Notes: generated by a model from the letters alone, not told the origin. DNA of 7,289 nucleotides from Candidatus Bathyarchaeota archaeon (GCA_018396615.1 JAGTQT010000070.1:1-7289), one strand, 5' to 3'; positions 1 to 6,377 are shown, counted from the first letter of the stretch. Program-made: numbers and translations.

Positions 1-14
1 CTGCCGCTACGTCT
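1..14 (+). repeat. Left arm of 14-base inverted repeat
   Basis: CTGCCGCTACGTCT at the very start of the window is the exact reverse complement of 275-288. The match ends at base 15 (A here, T expected). Whether it extends leftward past position 1 cannot be seen. On the minus strand this arm is sua5 coding sequence (ending IDVAA). Confidence 0.9.
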
Positions 15-70
15 ATTTTGTCTGTTTCAGGCTTTCGCGGGTTAACTTTGAGCAAGATGGTTTTTTTCAT
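1..70 (-). CDS. sua5: Sua5 N-terminal fragment, inverted (residues 1-23)
   Basis: From an ATG at 70-68 the minus strand reads MKKTILLKVNP, then RKPETDK and IDVAA, and runs off the window at position 1. This has the form of an archaeal Sua5 start: a short beta strand of the type xIIKVDP, then NPxxDKIxxAA, ahead of the helix leading to IRNGGxVAFPTETVYGLG. From memory the Sulfolobus tokodaii protein begins very similarly. The next residues of the family (ALIRNGG) are found only on the plus strand from 288, in the matching codon phase. In-frame stops lie just upstream of this ATG, so the start is well fixed. The fragment alone cannot be functional; it is the missing 5' end of the gene at 276-1286. 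Confidence 0.85.
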   Translation of the reverse strand, partial: MKKTILLKVNPRKPETDKIDVAA

Positions 71-99
71 CTGAGTTGACTAGAGTTAGATCTAAACAT
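67..99 (-). other. Possible 10-codon leader mini-ORF ahead of sua5
   Basis: On the minus strand an ATG at 99-97 opens a 10-codon frame (MFRSNSSQLR) whose TGA overlaps the sua5 ATG in the tetranucleotide ATGA (70-67). The only strong Shine-Dalgarno, GGAGG at 112-108, is 8 bases before this mini-ORF and about 37 before the sua5 ATG. The layout would allow translation of sua5 by termination-reinitiation. It may also be chance, since a 10-codon frame is short and no conservation can be tested here. Confidence 0.25.
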
Positions 100-107
100 T
101 TAAGCTT

Positions 108-141
108 CCTCCAAAAAAAGCATAGATTGCTAGTTTATACT
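108..141 (-). promoter_or_regulatory. TATA-like box and GGAGG upstream of sua5 (inverted)
   Basis: Reading the minus strand, GAGTATAAAC (TATA-like core at about 139-134) is followed about 22-31 bases later by GGAGG at 112-108. An archaeal promoter with this TATA would start transcription near 112-109, right at the GGAGG, so either the element or the assigned start is approximate. It would separate sua5 transcription from the CBS gene, whose stop is at 147-145. The run TTTTTTT at 119-113 could also terminate the CBS transcript. Confidence 0.4.
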
Positions 142-144
142 CTA

Positions 145-288
145 TTACACAACGTAGTAGTCAACGACTTTCTTCATACTCTTTGGCGTTGTCTGCTTCA
201 CCGCGAGCTGTTTAAGAATGGCTATTACTTGAGGCTGGAAGCGAGCTATGTCGGTTAGCGTAACCAATCCCGCAAGACGTAGCGGCAG
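145..288 (-). CDS. CBS-domain protein, C-terminal fragment
   Basis: The minus strand from 288 to the TAA at 147-145 encodes 47 residues. They include GLVTLTDIAR, the characteristic core of a CBS domain (the strand and helix start usually written GxVTxxDI), followed by a helical tail rich in Lys and Val and the ending VVDYYVV. CBS domains bind adenine nucleotides and act as sensors in regulators, enzymes and transporters. With only the tail visible, the class of protein cannot be told. The fragment is cut at its 5' end by the rearrangement junction: the first four residues (LPLR) come from the repeat arm and may not be native, since a normal CBS domain has more residues between LP and the following G. 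In the restored orientation this gene lies directly upstream of sua5, on the same strand, 74 bases apart. The start codon and most of the protein are not in the window. Confidence 0.6.
   Translation of the reverse strand: MPLRLAGLVTLTDIARFQPQVIAILKQLAVKQTTPKSMKKVVDYYVV
275..288 (-). repeat. Right arm of 14-base inverted repeat at rearrangement junction
   Basis: AGACGTAGCGGCAG is the reverse complement of 1-14. From 276 on it codes for D-V-A-A of sua5 in the plus-strand frame. To its left the sequence is CBS-gene sequence on the minus strand. The true crossover lies within or at the edge of this arm, so the native CBS sequence may share only part of the 14 bases. Confidence 0.9.
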
Positions 289-1286
289 CCCTAATCAGAA
301 ATGGCGGGCTAGTTGCGTTTCCCACAGAAACGGTCTATGGGCTAGGCGCAAACGCACTAAACCCAAAGGCAATCCGAGCGCTTTTCGCAGCAAAAAAGCG
401 TCCTCTTGACAACCCACCCATAGTGCACATAAGCGACATAGGAGACATCTACAAACTGACAAAGAGAATCCCCCATGACGCCAAAAAACTTATGAAGATT
501 TTCTGGCCTGGTCCTCTGACGCTGATATTTGAGCGATCCTCGATTGTTCCAGATGAGACTGTATGTGGTCTAAGCACGATAGCTATTCGAATGCCACGTC
601 ATAAAGTTGCGTTAGCCTTAATCGAAAAGAGCGGCTGCCCTATTGCGGCGCCCAGCGCTAATCTTGCTGGGAAGCCCAGCCCTACTTCGGCGACACATGT
701 GATGGAAGATTTAGAAGGCAGAATAGATGCTGTCTTAGACGCTGGTCCCACGCGTGTTGGCGTCGAGTCCACCGTTTTAGATTTAACTGTTGATCCCCCA
801 GAGGTTCTGCGTCCAGGAGGCACATCTTTAGAGAAGCTAAAAACAGTCATGAAGCAAGTGGTGCTTAATCCTGTAGTAACTGCAGAAAAGCCCGTGTCAT
901 TCAAGCAAGTGCGTTCTCCTGGTTTGAAGCATAGGCATTATGCGCCTAAGGCGAAGTTGATTGTTGTCGAAGGAGATTTGGAAGCAGTTGTTAAACAGAT
1001 TGTGGAGTTAGCACATCGTTACATAGGCAGCGGCAGAGAAGTGGGGATTTTGGCTACTGACGAAACTGTTGGAGAATATGCGGCGTGCAACTTAAAATCA
1101 ATGGGAAGCCGAAGTAATCTGGCTACTGCTGCGCGGAATCTGTTTAAGCTTCTAAGAGAGTTTGACTCTAAAGGCGTCGACATAATTCTTGCAGAAGGGG
1201 TTCCTTCAAAAGGCTTGGGGTTAGCAATTATGAATCGTCTTCGCAAGGCATCCGGATACACTATTATCAAGACAGATAACAGTTAG
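276..1286 (+). CDS. sua5: L-threonylcarbamoyladenylate synthase Sua5, main part (5' end displaced)
   Basis: Sua5 makes threonylcarbamoyl-AMP from threonine, bicarbonate and ATP; KEOPS then transfers the group to A37 of ANN-decoding tRNAs. Visible motifs, numbered in the restored 355-residue protein: FPTETVYGLG (34-43), KKRPLDNP (59-66), WPGPLT near 96-101, APSAN (144-148), GVEST near 181-185, LRPGG near 197-201, and the linker SPGLKHRHYAP (233-243), which separates the YrdC-like catalytic domain from the C-terminal Sua5 domain (to 355). The Sua5 linker and domain rule out the shorter YrdC/TsaC type. The open frame runs from 264 after a TAA at 261, but has no ATG, GTG or TTG before GTG 423. 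Starting at 423 would remove the PTETVYGLG nucleotide/threonine-binding loop, so that start is rejected. The true first 23 codons are on the minus strand at 70-1. As assembled, the gene is broken; with 1-288 flipped it is complete and of normal family length. The thermosome promoter begins within about 6 bases of its stop. Confidence 0.93.
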   Translation, partial: DVAAALIRNGGLVAFPTETVYGLGANALNPKAIRALFAAKKRPLDNPPIVHISDIGDIYKLTKRIPHDAKKLMKIFWPGPLTLIFERSSIVPDETVCGLSTIAIRMPRHKVALALIEKSGCPIAAPSANLAGKPSPTSATHVMEDLEGRIDAVLDAGPTRVGVESTVLDLTVDPPEVLRPGGTSLEKLKTVMKQVVLNPVVTAEKPVSFKQVRSPGLKHRHYAPKAKLIVVEGDLEAVVKQIVELAHRYIGSGREVGILATDETVGEYAACNLKSMGSRSNLATAARNLFKLLREFDSKGVDIILAEGVPSKGLGLAIMNRLRKASGYTIIKTDNS

Positions 1287-1290
1287 AAAC

Positions 1291-1355
1291 GTTTATATTG
1301 CAATTCTCTGGGTAAAGATTCCGAAGTCTAGTATAGAAGGAGAAACATAGGAGGA
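1291..1355 (+). promoter_or_regulatory. Thermosome promoter and ribosome binding site
   Basis: GTTTATATTG at 1291-1300 is a good archaeal TATA box, preceded by the purine-rich AGAAAC as a possible BRE. It predicts a transcript start near 1320-1325. AGGAGGA at 1349-1355 is a strong Shine-Dalgarno 9 bases before the ATG at 1365. The gene thus has its own promoter despite the short gap to sua5, as expected for a highly expressed chaperonin. Confidence 0.65.
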
Positions 1356-1364
1356 AGATTACAG

Positions 1365-3026
1365 ATGGCAGAGACATCTCAAGGAGCAGTTCCAATTCTC
1401 GTTCTGAAAGAAGGAACCGGAAGGACAACAGGAAAAGAAGCTCAGAAAAATAACATAATGGCTGCAAAAATCATTGCCGAAACAGTGAAATCCTCGCTGG
1501 GTCCACTTGGCATGGACAAAATGCTTGTCAGCAGCATCGGCGACGTCACAATAACAAATGATGGCGCAACCATAATGAAAGAACTAGATGTGCAGCACCC
1601 CGCTGCGAAGATGCTTGTTGAAGTTGCCAAGGCACAGGACAATGAAGTAGGCGATGGCACAACGACGGCAGTGGTGTTGGCAGGAGAGTTGCTTGTCAAG
1701 GCGGAGAATCTGCTTAATCAAGGGATTCATCCAACCATAATCATTGAAGGATACAAAAAGGCAAGCGAAAAGGCATTAGAAGTTCTTGACAAACTGGCGA
1801 TCCCTGTTAGCACGGATGATGAGAAGAGGCTTGTCGATGTTGCCCTCGTCTCATTAGAAACTAGAGTTGCGACCGCAAGAGATCATTTCGCAAAGTTGGC
1901 TGTAAAAGCAGTTAAGCAGGTGGCTGAAGAAACTTCTGGAAAGGTCAAAGCTGACATCGACCTTATCAAGGTGCTTAAAAAACATGGAAAAGGCTTAGAC
2001 GAGACAGAGCTTGTCAGAGGCATGGTGATCGACAAGGAAGTGGCGAGCTCTCAGATGCCCAAATTAGTAGAGAACGCCAAAATAGCTCTTCTAAGTGCAA
2101 AGCTTGAGATTGAGAAAACAGAGTTTGATGCCAAAATTAACATCGAAAGCCCAGAGCAGATGAAACTTTTCTTGGATGAGGAGGAACGCATGCTCAGAGA
2201 GATGGTTGACCAGATTGTCAAAAGCGGCGCTAATGTTGTTTTGAGCGAGAAAGGCATCGACGATATGGCTCTACATTTTCTAGCGAAAGCTAACATTTTG
2301 GCTGTCAAAAGCATAAGCAGCGGTGACATGGAAAAACTGGCTAAGGCTACAGGCGGCGAGATCGTGGCAAATCTTAAGGATCTAAAGCCTGAAATGCTTG
2401 GAAAGGCAAAGATCGTTGAAGAAGTTAAGGTAGGCAACGACAAGCTTGTTTACATACGAGAATGCAAGAACCCCAAAGCAGTAACCATAGTGATCCGAGG
2501 CGGAGCAGAACATCTTATCGACGAGGCAGAAAGATCGCTACACGACGCTCTTTGCGTGGTTAGAAATACGGTCGAAGACGGCAAGATCGTCGCCGGCGGA
2601 GGAGCTCCAGAGGCAGAGGTCGCTAGACAGCTTAGAGAATTCGCTACCAAGGTTGGTGGACGCGAACAACTGGCTATAGAGGCTTTTGCAGAGGCTGTTG
2701 AAGAGATTCCACTGACTTTGGCAGAAAACGCGGGTTTAGATCCAATCGACATTATGGTTGCATTAAGAGCTAAACACGAAGAGGCTGAAGCTCCCTACTA
2801 CGGCATTGACGTGTTCTCGGGAAAAATTAGGGACATGCTTGAAATGAAAGTCGTAGAGCCGCTACGAGTAAAACAGCAAATCATAAAATCCGCAACAGAA
2901 GCCGCAAACATGATAGTAAAAATAGACGACCTGATCGCTGCCAAAGGTGGCGGAAAAGGACCACCAATGCCGCCTAGCGGAGGACCGCGTGGTATGGGTG
3001 GCATGGGTGGAATGCCTCCTTACTAA
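1365..3026 (+). CDS. ths: Thermosome subunit (group II chaperonin)
   Basis: The 553-residue product is a full-length archaeal chaperonin subunit. It assembles in the cytoplasm into a double-ring ATPase with a built-in lid that folds non-native proteins. Seen in order: equatorial domain with GPLGMDKML (46-54), TNDGATI (64-70) and the nucleotide-binding GDGTT (96-100); intermediate and apical domains, with RGMVIDKE (218-225) and KGIDDMALHFLAKANILAV (296-314); return to the intermediate domain at VIRGG (376-380) and the conserved DAL (394-396), whose Asp394 corresponds to the catalytic aspartate; AGGGAPE (410-416); a second equatorial part; and the tail GGMGGM near 545-550, ending PPY. All ATPase residues that I can place are present. 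The ATG at 1365 has a strong Shine-Dalgarno and gives the normal family length. One gene copy is in the window; archaea often have two or three paralogues, so the subunit type (alpha, beta) is not assigned. It is transcribed alone, with a T-rich terminator after it. Confidence 0.97.
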   Translation: MAETSQGAVPILVLKEGTGRTTGKEAQKNNIMAAKIIAETVKSSLGPLGMDKMLVSSIGDVTITNDGATIMKELDVQHPAAKMLVEVAKAQDNEVGDGTTTAVVLAGELLVKAENLLNQGIHPTIIIEGYKKASEKALEVLDKLAIPVSTDDEKRLVDVALVSLETRVATARDHFAKLAVKAVKQVAEETSGKVKADIDLIKVLKKHGKGLDETELVRGMVIDKEVASSQMPKLVENAKIALLSAKLEIEKTEFDAKINIESPEQMKLFLDEEERMLREMVDQIVKSGANVVLSEKGIDDMALHFLAKANILAVKSISSGDMEKLAKATGGEIVANLKDLKPEMLGKAKIVEEVKVGNDKLVYIRECKNPKAVTIVIRGGAEHLIDEAERSLHDALCVVRNTVEDGKIVAGGGAPEAEVARQLREFATKVGGREQLAIEAFAEAVEEIPLTLAENAGLDPIDIMVALRAKHEEAEAPYYGIDVFSGKIRDMLEMKVVEPLRVKQQIIKSATEAANMIVKIDDLIAAKGGGKGPPMPPSGGPRGMGGMGGMPPY

Positions 3027-3043
3027 AAAAGCTCTTTTTTTCT
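3025..3043 (+). terminator. T-rich terminator after the thermosome gene
   Basis: Directly after the TAA there is A6, then GCTC, then T7 (3035-3041). The run of T on the coding strand is the usual archaeal termination signal. The A and T runs could pair, but the loop would be only about two bases, so the hairpin is not relied on. Confidence 0.6.
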
Positions 3044-3145
3044 CGATCTCTAGATGCTACATTCACGTTCTAGCGGTTAATACCAAGTTTACTACGGGCT
3101 TTTGATTGCCGTTCAAATTCTCGGAAGTTTTATCTGACCATCAAG

Positions 3146-3157
3146 CCTATATATAGG
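3146..3157 (+). promoter_or_regulatory. Palindromic TATA box for the serine hydrolase gene
   Basis: CCTATATATAGG is a perfect 12-base palindrome holding a strong TATA box, centred about 22 bases before the GTG at 3173. At the usual archaeal TATA-to-start distance, transcription would begin at or within a few bases of the GTG, so the message is probably leaderless. A G run (3156-3161) follows directly. It would lie upstream of the transcript start, so it is probably not a Shine-Dalgarno. The rest of the 3044-3145 gap shows nothing I recognise. Confidence 0.6.
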
Positions 3158-3172
3158 GGGGTTTGAATCGCT

Positions 3173-4567
3173 GTGTCGCTTGAAGTTGAAAAGTTTGAGG
3201 GTCTGATTGCCGAAGCAATGTTGCGGGATCATGTGCCAGGACTAAGTCTGGCTATTGTTAAGGATGGAAAAATTGTCTACGCCAAGGGTTTCGGATCCAG
3301 AAACCTGAAAGCAGGTCTTAAAGCCACACCAGATACCCTTTATGGAATCGGCTCTTGCACAAAATCCTTTACGGCTTTGGCTCTCATGCAACTCCAAGAA
3401 CAGGGAAAGCTAAACGTAAATGATCCGGTACGAAAATATCTGCCAGAATTTAAAATCGGAAAAGAGGAAAAACCCATCACGATTCACCATCTCTTGAGCC
3501 ATTCTTCCGGCATTCCCGATTTAGGCGCAGCAGACATTGAAATTAACAGATTTCTCGGAATTGAAGAAAAATGGATACCCTTCGCCAGTTTTGACGACGC
3601 AATTACATTTATCAACGGCGCCACAAGCGAAATTGTCGCTGAACCCGGCAAGCGTTTCTTCTACCTGAACGAAGGCTATACTCTTCTAGGCTGGATAATT
3701 GAAAGAACCAGCAACATGCGTTATGAAGACTACGTTAGAGAGAACATTCTAAAACCTCTCAAAATGAATAGATCAGCTTTCCCAAGTGAGAAAATAGAAA
3801 ACGATGCAGATGTTGCCACTCCCTATCTCGTACAGAAAAAAGAAGGCATTTTTGCGGCAGTGCCTACTGTGCTTCCTTTGGATAGACTGGCATTTGCAGC
3901 TGGAGGGCTTTTAAGCTCTGTTATGGAGTTGGCGAACTATCTGACCGCCTATCTCAGCGAAGGCTTTTTCGAAGGTTCACAGATTTTGGGCTCTACTTTG
4001 CTTAGAGAGATGTACAAGCCGCATATCGATGTTGGCTATTCTACTTTTTTTGGAAAAAGATATTACGGGTACGGATGGCGTAGTGATGAAGACTTTTTCG
4101 GGCATCGATGTATAGGACACAGCGGCTCCACTTTGGTTTCAAATGCTGATTTGCGTTTTCTGCCAGACTTAAAACTAGGTGTTGCAGTTGCGAGTAATAA
4201 CGGTGCCGCTGAATCAGTGTATATGGTGGCTCCAGTTGTGCTGACGTTGCTGATAGGTAAAGACCCTGTGAAAGAGATACCGGTATTTGAAATTGAGAAA
4301 AAGATGAGCATTCTTGTAGGTGAATACGAGTCTTACAAGGGAATCGCGAAAATCTCGGTTACAAGAAAAGGCGGAATATTGTTTGCGAAATCCAAAGAGA
4401 AGCTAGTTGAACAGTGCTTTGCGCTGATTCCTGAGAGCGACAAACTTGAGAACCTACGCTTCTATATTTTTGCAGGCGGGACAAGAATGCCTGTAGAATT
4501 TGCAATAGATGACTCAGGAAGAGTGGATTTGTTTATCGAGAGAAATCGATTTCACAAAATAAAGTGA
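3173..4567 (+). CDS. Serine hydrolase, beta-lactamase/CubicO family
   Basis: The 464-residue product has the penicillin-binding-protein/class C beta-lactamase fold. The nucleophile motif is SCTK (Ser61, Lys64), the second motif is YLN (Tyr164, Asn166), and the third is HSG (316-318) in place of KTG, which is usual for CubicO-type hydrolases. LLSHSSGIPD (107-116) and GYGW (299-302) are further family marks. About residues 375-464 form a separate, beta-strand-rich C-terminal domain of the lipocalin/DUF3471-like kind, starting at LVGEYES. There is no signal peptide or membrane segment, so it should be cytoplasmic. Known archaeal relatives with this two-domain plan include the Pyrococcus peptidase Pab87, though Pab87 is reported to use His in place of the motif Tyr, unlike this protein. 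Substrate cannot be read from the sequence: peptidase, D-amino-acid peptidase or esterase are all possible, and the name beta-lactamase should not be taken as antibiotic resistance. The GTG start is supported by the TATA spacing and by the protein beginning just before the first helix. The gene is monocistronic and convergent with hutU. Confidence 0.88.
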   Translation: MSLEVEKFEGLIAEAMLRDHVPGLSLAIVKDGKIVYAKGFGSRNLKAGLKATPDTLYGIGSCTKSFTALALMQLQEQGKLNVNDPVRKYLPEFKIGKEEKPITIHHLLSHSSGIPDLGAADIEINRFLGIEEKWIPFASFDDAITFINGATSEIVAEPGKRFFYLNEGYTLLGWIIERTSNMRYEDYVRENILKPLKMNRSAFPSEKIENDADVATPYLVQKKEGIFAAVPTVLPLDRLAFAAGGLLSSVMELANYLTAYLSEGFFEGSQILGSTLLREMYKPHIDVGYSTFFGKRYYGYGWRSDEDFFGHRCIGHSGSTLVSNADLRFLPDLKLGVAVASNNGAAESVYMVAPVVLTLLIGKDPVKEIPVFEIEKKMSILVGEYESYKGIAKISVTRKGGILFAKSKEKLVEQCFALIPESDKLENLRFYIFAGGTRMPVEFAIDDSGRVDLFIERNRFHKIK

Positions 4568-4610
4568 AAAACAGTATTCGTTCTTTCTTCCAACACTTAT
4601 AAAAGAGAAA
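4568..4610. terminator. Short convergent intergenic region with T-rich tracts on both strands
   Basis: This 43-base gap separates two convergent genes. TTCTTTCTTC (4581-4590) on the plus strand follows the serine hydrolase stop, and the minus strand shows TTTCTCTTTTAT (4610-4599) just after the hutU stop. Both are pyrimidine-rich tracts of the type that ends archaeal transcripts. No hairpin is evident. Confidence 0.35.
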
Positions 4611-6266
4611 TTACTTCAGCATTGGCATCTTGACGCCTTTTTCTCGAGCTACAATTTGCGCTTTCTCGTATCCCGCATCTGCATGCCTCACAATCGCTGT
4701 GCCTGGATCAGTTGTCAACACTGTCTCAATCCGCTTTTCCGCCTCTTTTGTGCCATCAGCCACTAGACACATGCCCGCGTGAATGCTGTAGCCGATTCCC
4801 ACTCCGCCTCCATGGTGCACGCTAACCCAAGTAGCTCCGCCCACCGCATTGATAAGCGCGTTGAGGATTGGCCAATCAGCGATCGCGTTGCTTCCATCTT
4901 TCATGTCCTCTGTTTCACGGTTAGGCGACGCCACACTTCCACCATCAAGATGGTCGCGCCCAATCCATACAGGGCCACTAAGCTCTCCTAAGTGAACCAT
5001 TTGGTTAATGATTTTTCCGAATTTTGCGCGTTCTCCGTAGCCAAGCCAGCAAACTCTTGCTGGTAGCCCTTGAAACTTTACATGCTCTTTTGCCTTGCGT
5101 ATCCACCTGCACAAGCCTTCGTCATAGATAAATTCTCTGAGAATCACATTGTCAAGCTTGTAAATGTCTTCTTTGCTGCCGACAAGTGAAGCCCAGCGAA
5201 ACGGTCCTTTGCCTTCGCAGAATAGCGGTCTAACATAAGCTTGCACAAAACCTGGATAGGCAAAGGCATCCTTAAAGCCAGCGTCGTAGGCTTGCTGCCG
5301 AAGATTGTTGCCGTAGTCAAATACTACAGCGCCTTTCTGCATCATGCCCACCATGGCTTCAACGTGCTTGTACATGCTTCTCATCGCTTGGCGCACATAC
5401 TCCTTAGGATCACGCTCTCTGAGGGCATCTGCCTCGCTCTTGCTAAAGCCTTTAGGATAATAACCGTTCAAGGGGTCATGGGCGCTTGTCTGATCAGTCA
5501 CCACATCTGGAATTATGCCTCGTCTCAGCAGTTCGGGATACACATCTGCAGCATTACCCAACAATCCGACGCTTAGTGGGACCTTCCGCTGCTTCGCATC
5601 AAGAACCATAGTGACCGCTTCATCCAATCGATCAGTCCAATCATCCAAGTATCCATGCTTCAATCTGCGTTCGATTGCCCACTCATTGATCTCGACAACT
5701 AGGGCAACGCCATCATTCATCGTAACTGCTAAAGGCTGTGCTCCACCCATCTCGCCTAAGCCGGCTGTCAAAACAAATCTGCCTTTCAATGAGCCGTCAA
5801 AATGCTGTCTAGCAACAGCTGCCAAAGTCTCATAGGTTCCTTGTAGTATGCCTTGGGTTCCGATGAATGCCCAGCTGCCAGCAGTCATCTGCCCATACAT
5901 GGTTAAGCCTTTCTGTTCCATTTCTAGAAAATAGTCCCAGTTCGCCCATTTTGGCACAATCATAGCATTAACGATCAGTGCTCTAGGTGCCAATTCGTGC
6001 GTTTTGAAGACAGCCACTGGTTTACCGCTTTGGATTAGCATTGTTTCATCGGCTTCAAGATTCATCAACGTCTCAACAATCTTATCAAAGCATTCCCAGT
6101 TGCGCGCAGCCTTGCCTGTTCCACCATAGACTATAAGATGCTCCGGATCTTTCGCCACTTCTGGGTCCAGAACGTGGCAAAGCATGCGCAAAATTCCTTC
6201 GATCTGCCAGTTTTTGCAATGTAGCTCAGAGCCGGTCAAGCACTTGACGGGTTTTTCAACCTTCAT
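4611..6266 (-). CDS. hutU: Urocanate hydratase (urocanase)
   Basis: HutU converts urocanate to 4-imidazolone-5-propionate, the second step of histidine degradation, using tightly bound NAD+ as an electrophile. The 551-residue product matches the full family length. Seen: SELHCKNWQIEGILRML (13-29), VYGGTGKAARNWE (46-58), LTMYGQMTAGSW (121-132), the NAD-binding glycine loop GLGEMGGAQP (169-178), VTDQTSAHDPLNGY (256-269), FCEGKGPFRW (349-358), and GLPARVCWLGYGER (400-413), in which Cys406 corresponds to the conserved active-site cysteine (Cys410 in Pseudomonas putida). Then come GRDHLDGGSVASPNRETE (436-453) and HHGGGVGIGYSIHAGM (484-499). No key residue is missing. One difference from the usual GLGGMGGAQP is Glu172. 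The ATG has GGTGAT (6277-6272) five bases upstream, complementary to the archaeal 16S 3' end. hutI lies upstream on the same strand, but an opposite-strand gene sits between, so hutU likely has its own promoter. Confidence 0.97.
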   Translation of the reverse strand: MKVEKPVKCLTGSELHCKNWQIEGILRMLCHVLDPEVAKDPEHLIVYGGTGKAARNWECFDKIVETLMNLEADETMLIQSGKPVAVFKTHELAPRALIVNAMIVPKWANWDYFLEMEQKGLTMYGQMTAGSWAFIGTQGILQGTYETLAAVARQHFDGSLKGRFVLTAGLGEMGGAQPLAVTMNDGVALVVEINEWAIERRLKHGYLDDWTDRLDEAVTMVLDAKQRKVPLSVGLLGNAADVYPELLRRGIIPDVVTDQTSAHDPLNGYYPKGFSKSEADALRERDPKEYVRQAMRSMYKHVEAMVGMMQKGAVVFDYGNNLRQQAYDAGFKDAFAYPGFVQAYVRPLFCEGKGPFRWASLVGSKEDIYKLDNVILREFIYDEGLCRWIRKAKEHVKFQGLPARVCWLGYGERAKFGKIINQMVHLGELSGPVWIGRDHLDGGSVASPNRETEDMKDGSNAIADWPILNALINAVGGATWVSVHHGGGVGIGYSIHAGMCLVADGTKEAEKRIETVLTTDPGTAIVRHADAGYEKAQIVAREKGVKMPMLK

Positions 6267-6377
6267 TTCACATCACCAGAACTTCAAAAGAGTAACCCTG
6301 CTAAAATTCTTTGCCTATCCACTATATTTTTAAACAACATCTCAGTTCTCTATAACATCCAAAAAGGAAGAAAAAAC
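6267..6377. promoter_or_regulatory. Divergent promoter region between hutU and the small membrane protein gene
   Basis: The 111-base gap serves two outward genes. The AT-rich core ACTATATTTTTAAAC (6321-6335) can act as a TATA box in either direction. For hutU it predicts a start near 6302 and a leader of about 36 bases with GGTGAT at 6277-6272. For the plus-strand gene it predicts a start near 6355, with AAGGA at 6364-6368, nine bases before the ATG. A second TATA-like stretch, CTATAAC, lies at 6350-6356. A shared core would couple the two genes in regulation. No clear operator repeat was found. Confidence 0.5.

Larger units (their letters stand above)
1..288. other. Inverted segment splitting sua5 (junction at 275-288)
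   Basis: Read on the minus strand, this block has a normal gene order: end of a CBS-domain gene, stop codon, short intergenic region with TATA-like box and GGAGG, then the ATG and first 23 codons of sua5. The rest of sua5 resumes on the plus strand at the same codon: the minus-strand fragment ends GAC GTA GCG GCA G at position 1, and the plus strand reads GAC GTA GCG GCA GCC from 276. Flipping 1-288 rejoins the gene in frame. The block is therefore inverted relative to what follows. A fold-back chimera from amplification or assembly at a contig end fits best, because the sequence expected left of position 1 would be the reverse complement of 289 onward, already used in this contig. A true inversion in the cell cannot be excluded from the sequence alone. 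Confidence 0.85.

Noticed and set aside
76..258. 60-codon plus-strand open frame starting at 76
   Set aside because: It lies antisense to the CBS tail and to the sua5 upstream region, shows no recognisable protein features, and has no ribosome binding site.
248..290. sua5 start at ATG 248 (MSVSVTNP) joined by a one-base frameshift at about 269-272
   Set aside because: It would give a readable N-terminus, but it needs an indel, and the same bases code for the CBS motif GLVTLTDIAR on the minus strand. The inverted fragment at 70-1 gives a far better Sua5 N-terminus without any indel.
423..1286. sua5 starting at GTG 423
   Set aside because: This start drops the conserved PTETVYGLG loop and the RPxDNP segment, which are encoded in frame just upstream; it is only the first legal start codon left after the rearrangement.
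1442..3004. Minus-strand open frames inside the thermosome gene
   Set aside because: They are Ser/Ala-rich shadows of a strongly conserved coding sequence and have no start signals.
3044..3145. Possible RNA gene in the gap before the serine hydrolase
   Set aside because: No tRNA-like arms, conserved RNA motif or stable stem could be recognised by eye.
4779..5835. Plus-strand open frames inside hutU
   Set aside because: They are antisense shadows of a conserved gene with no independent support.
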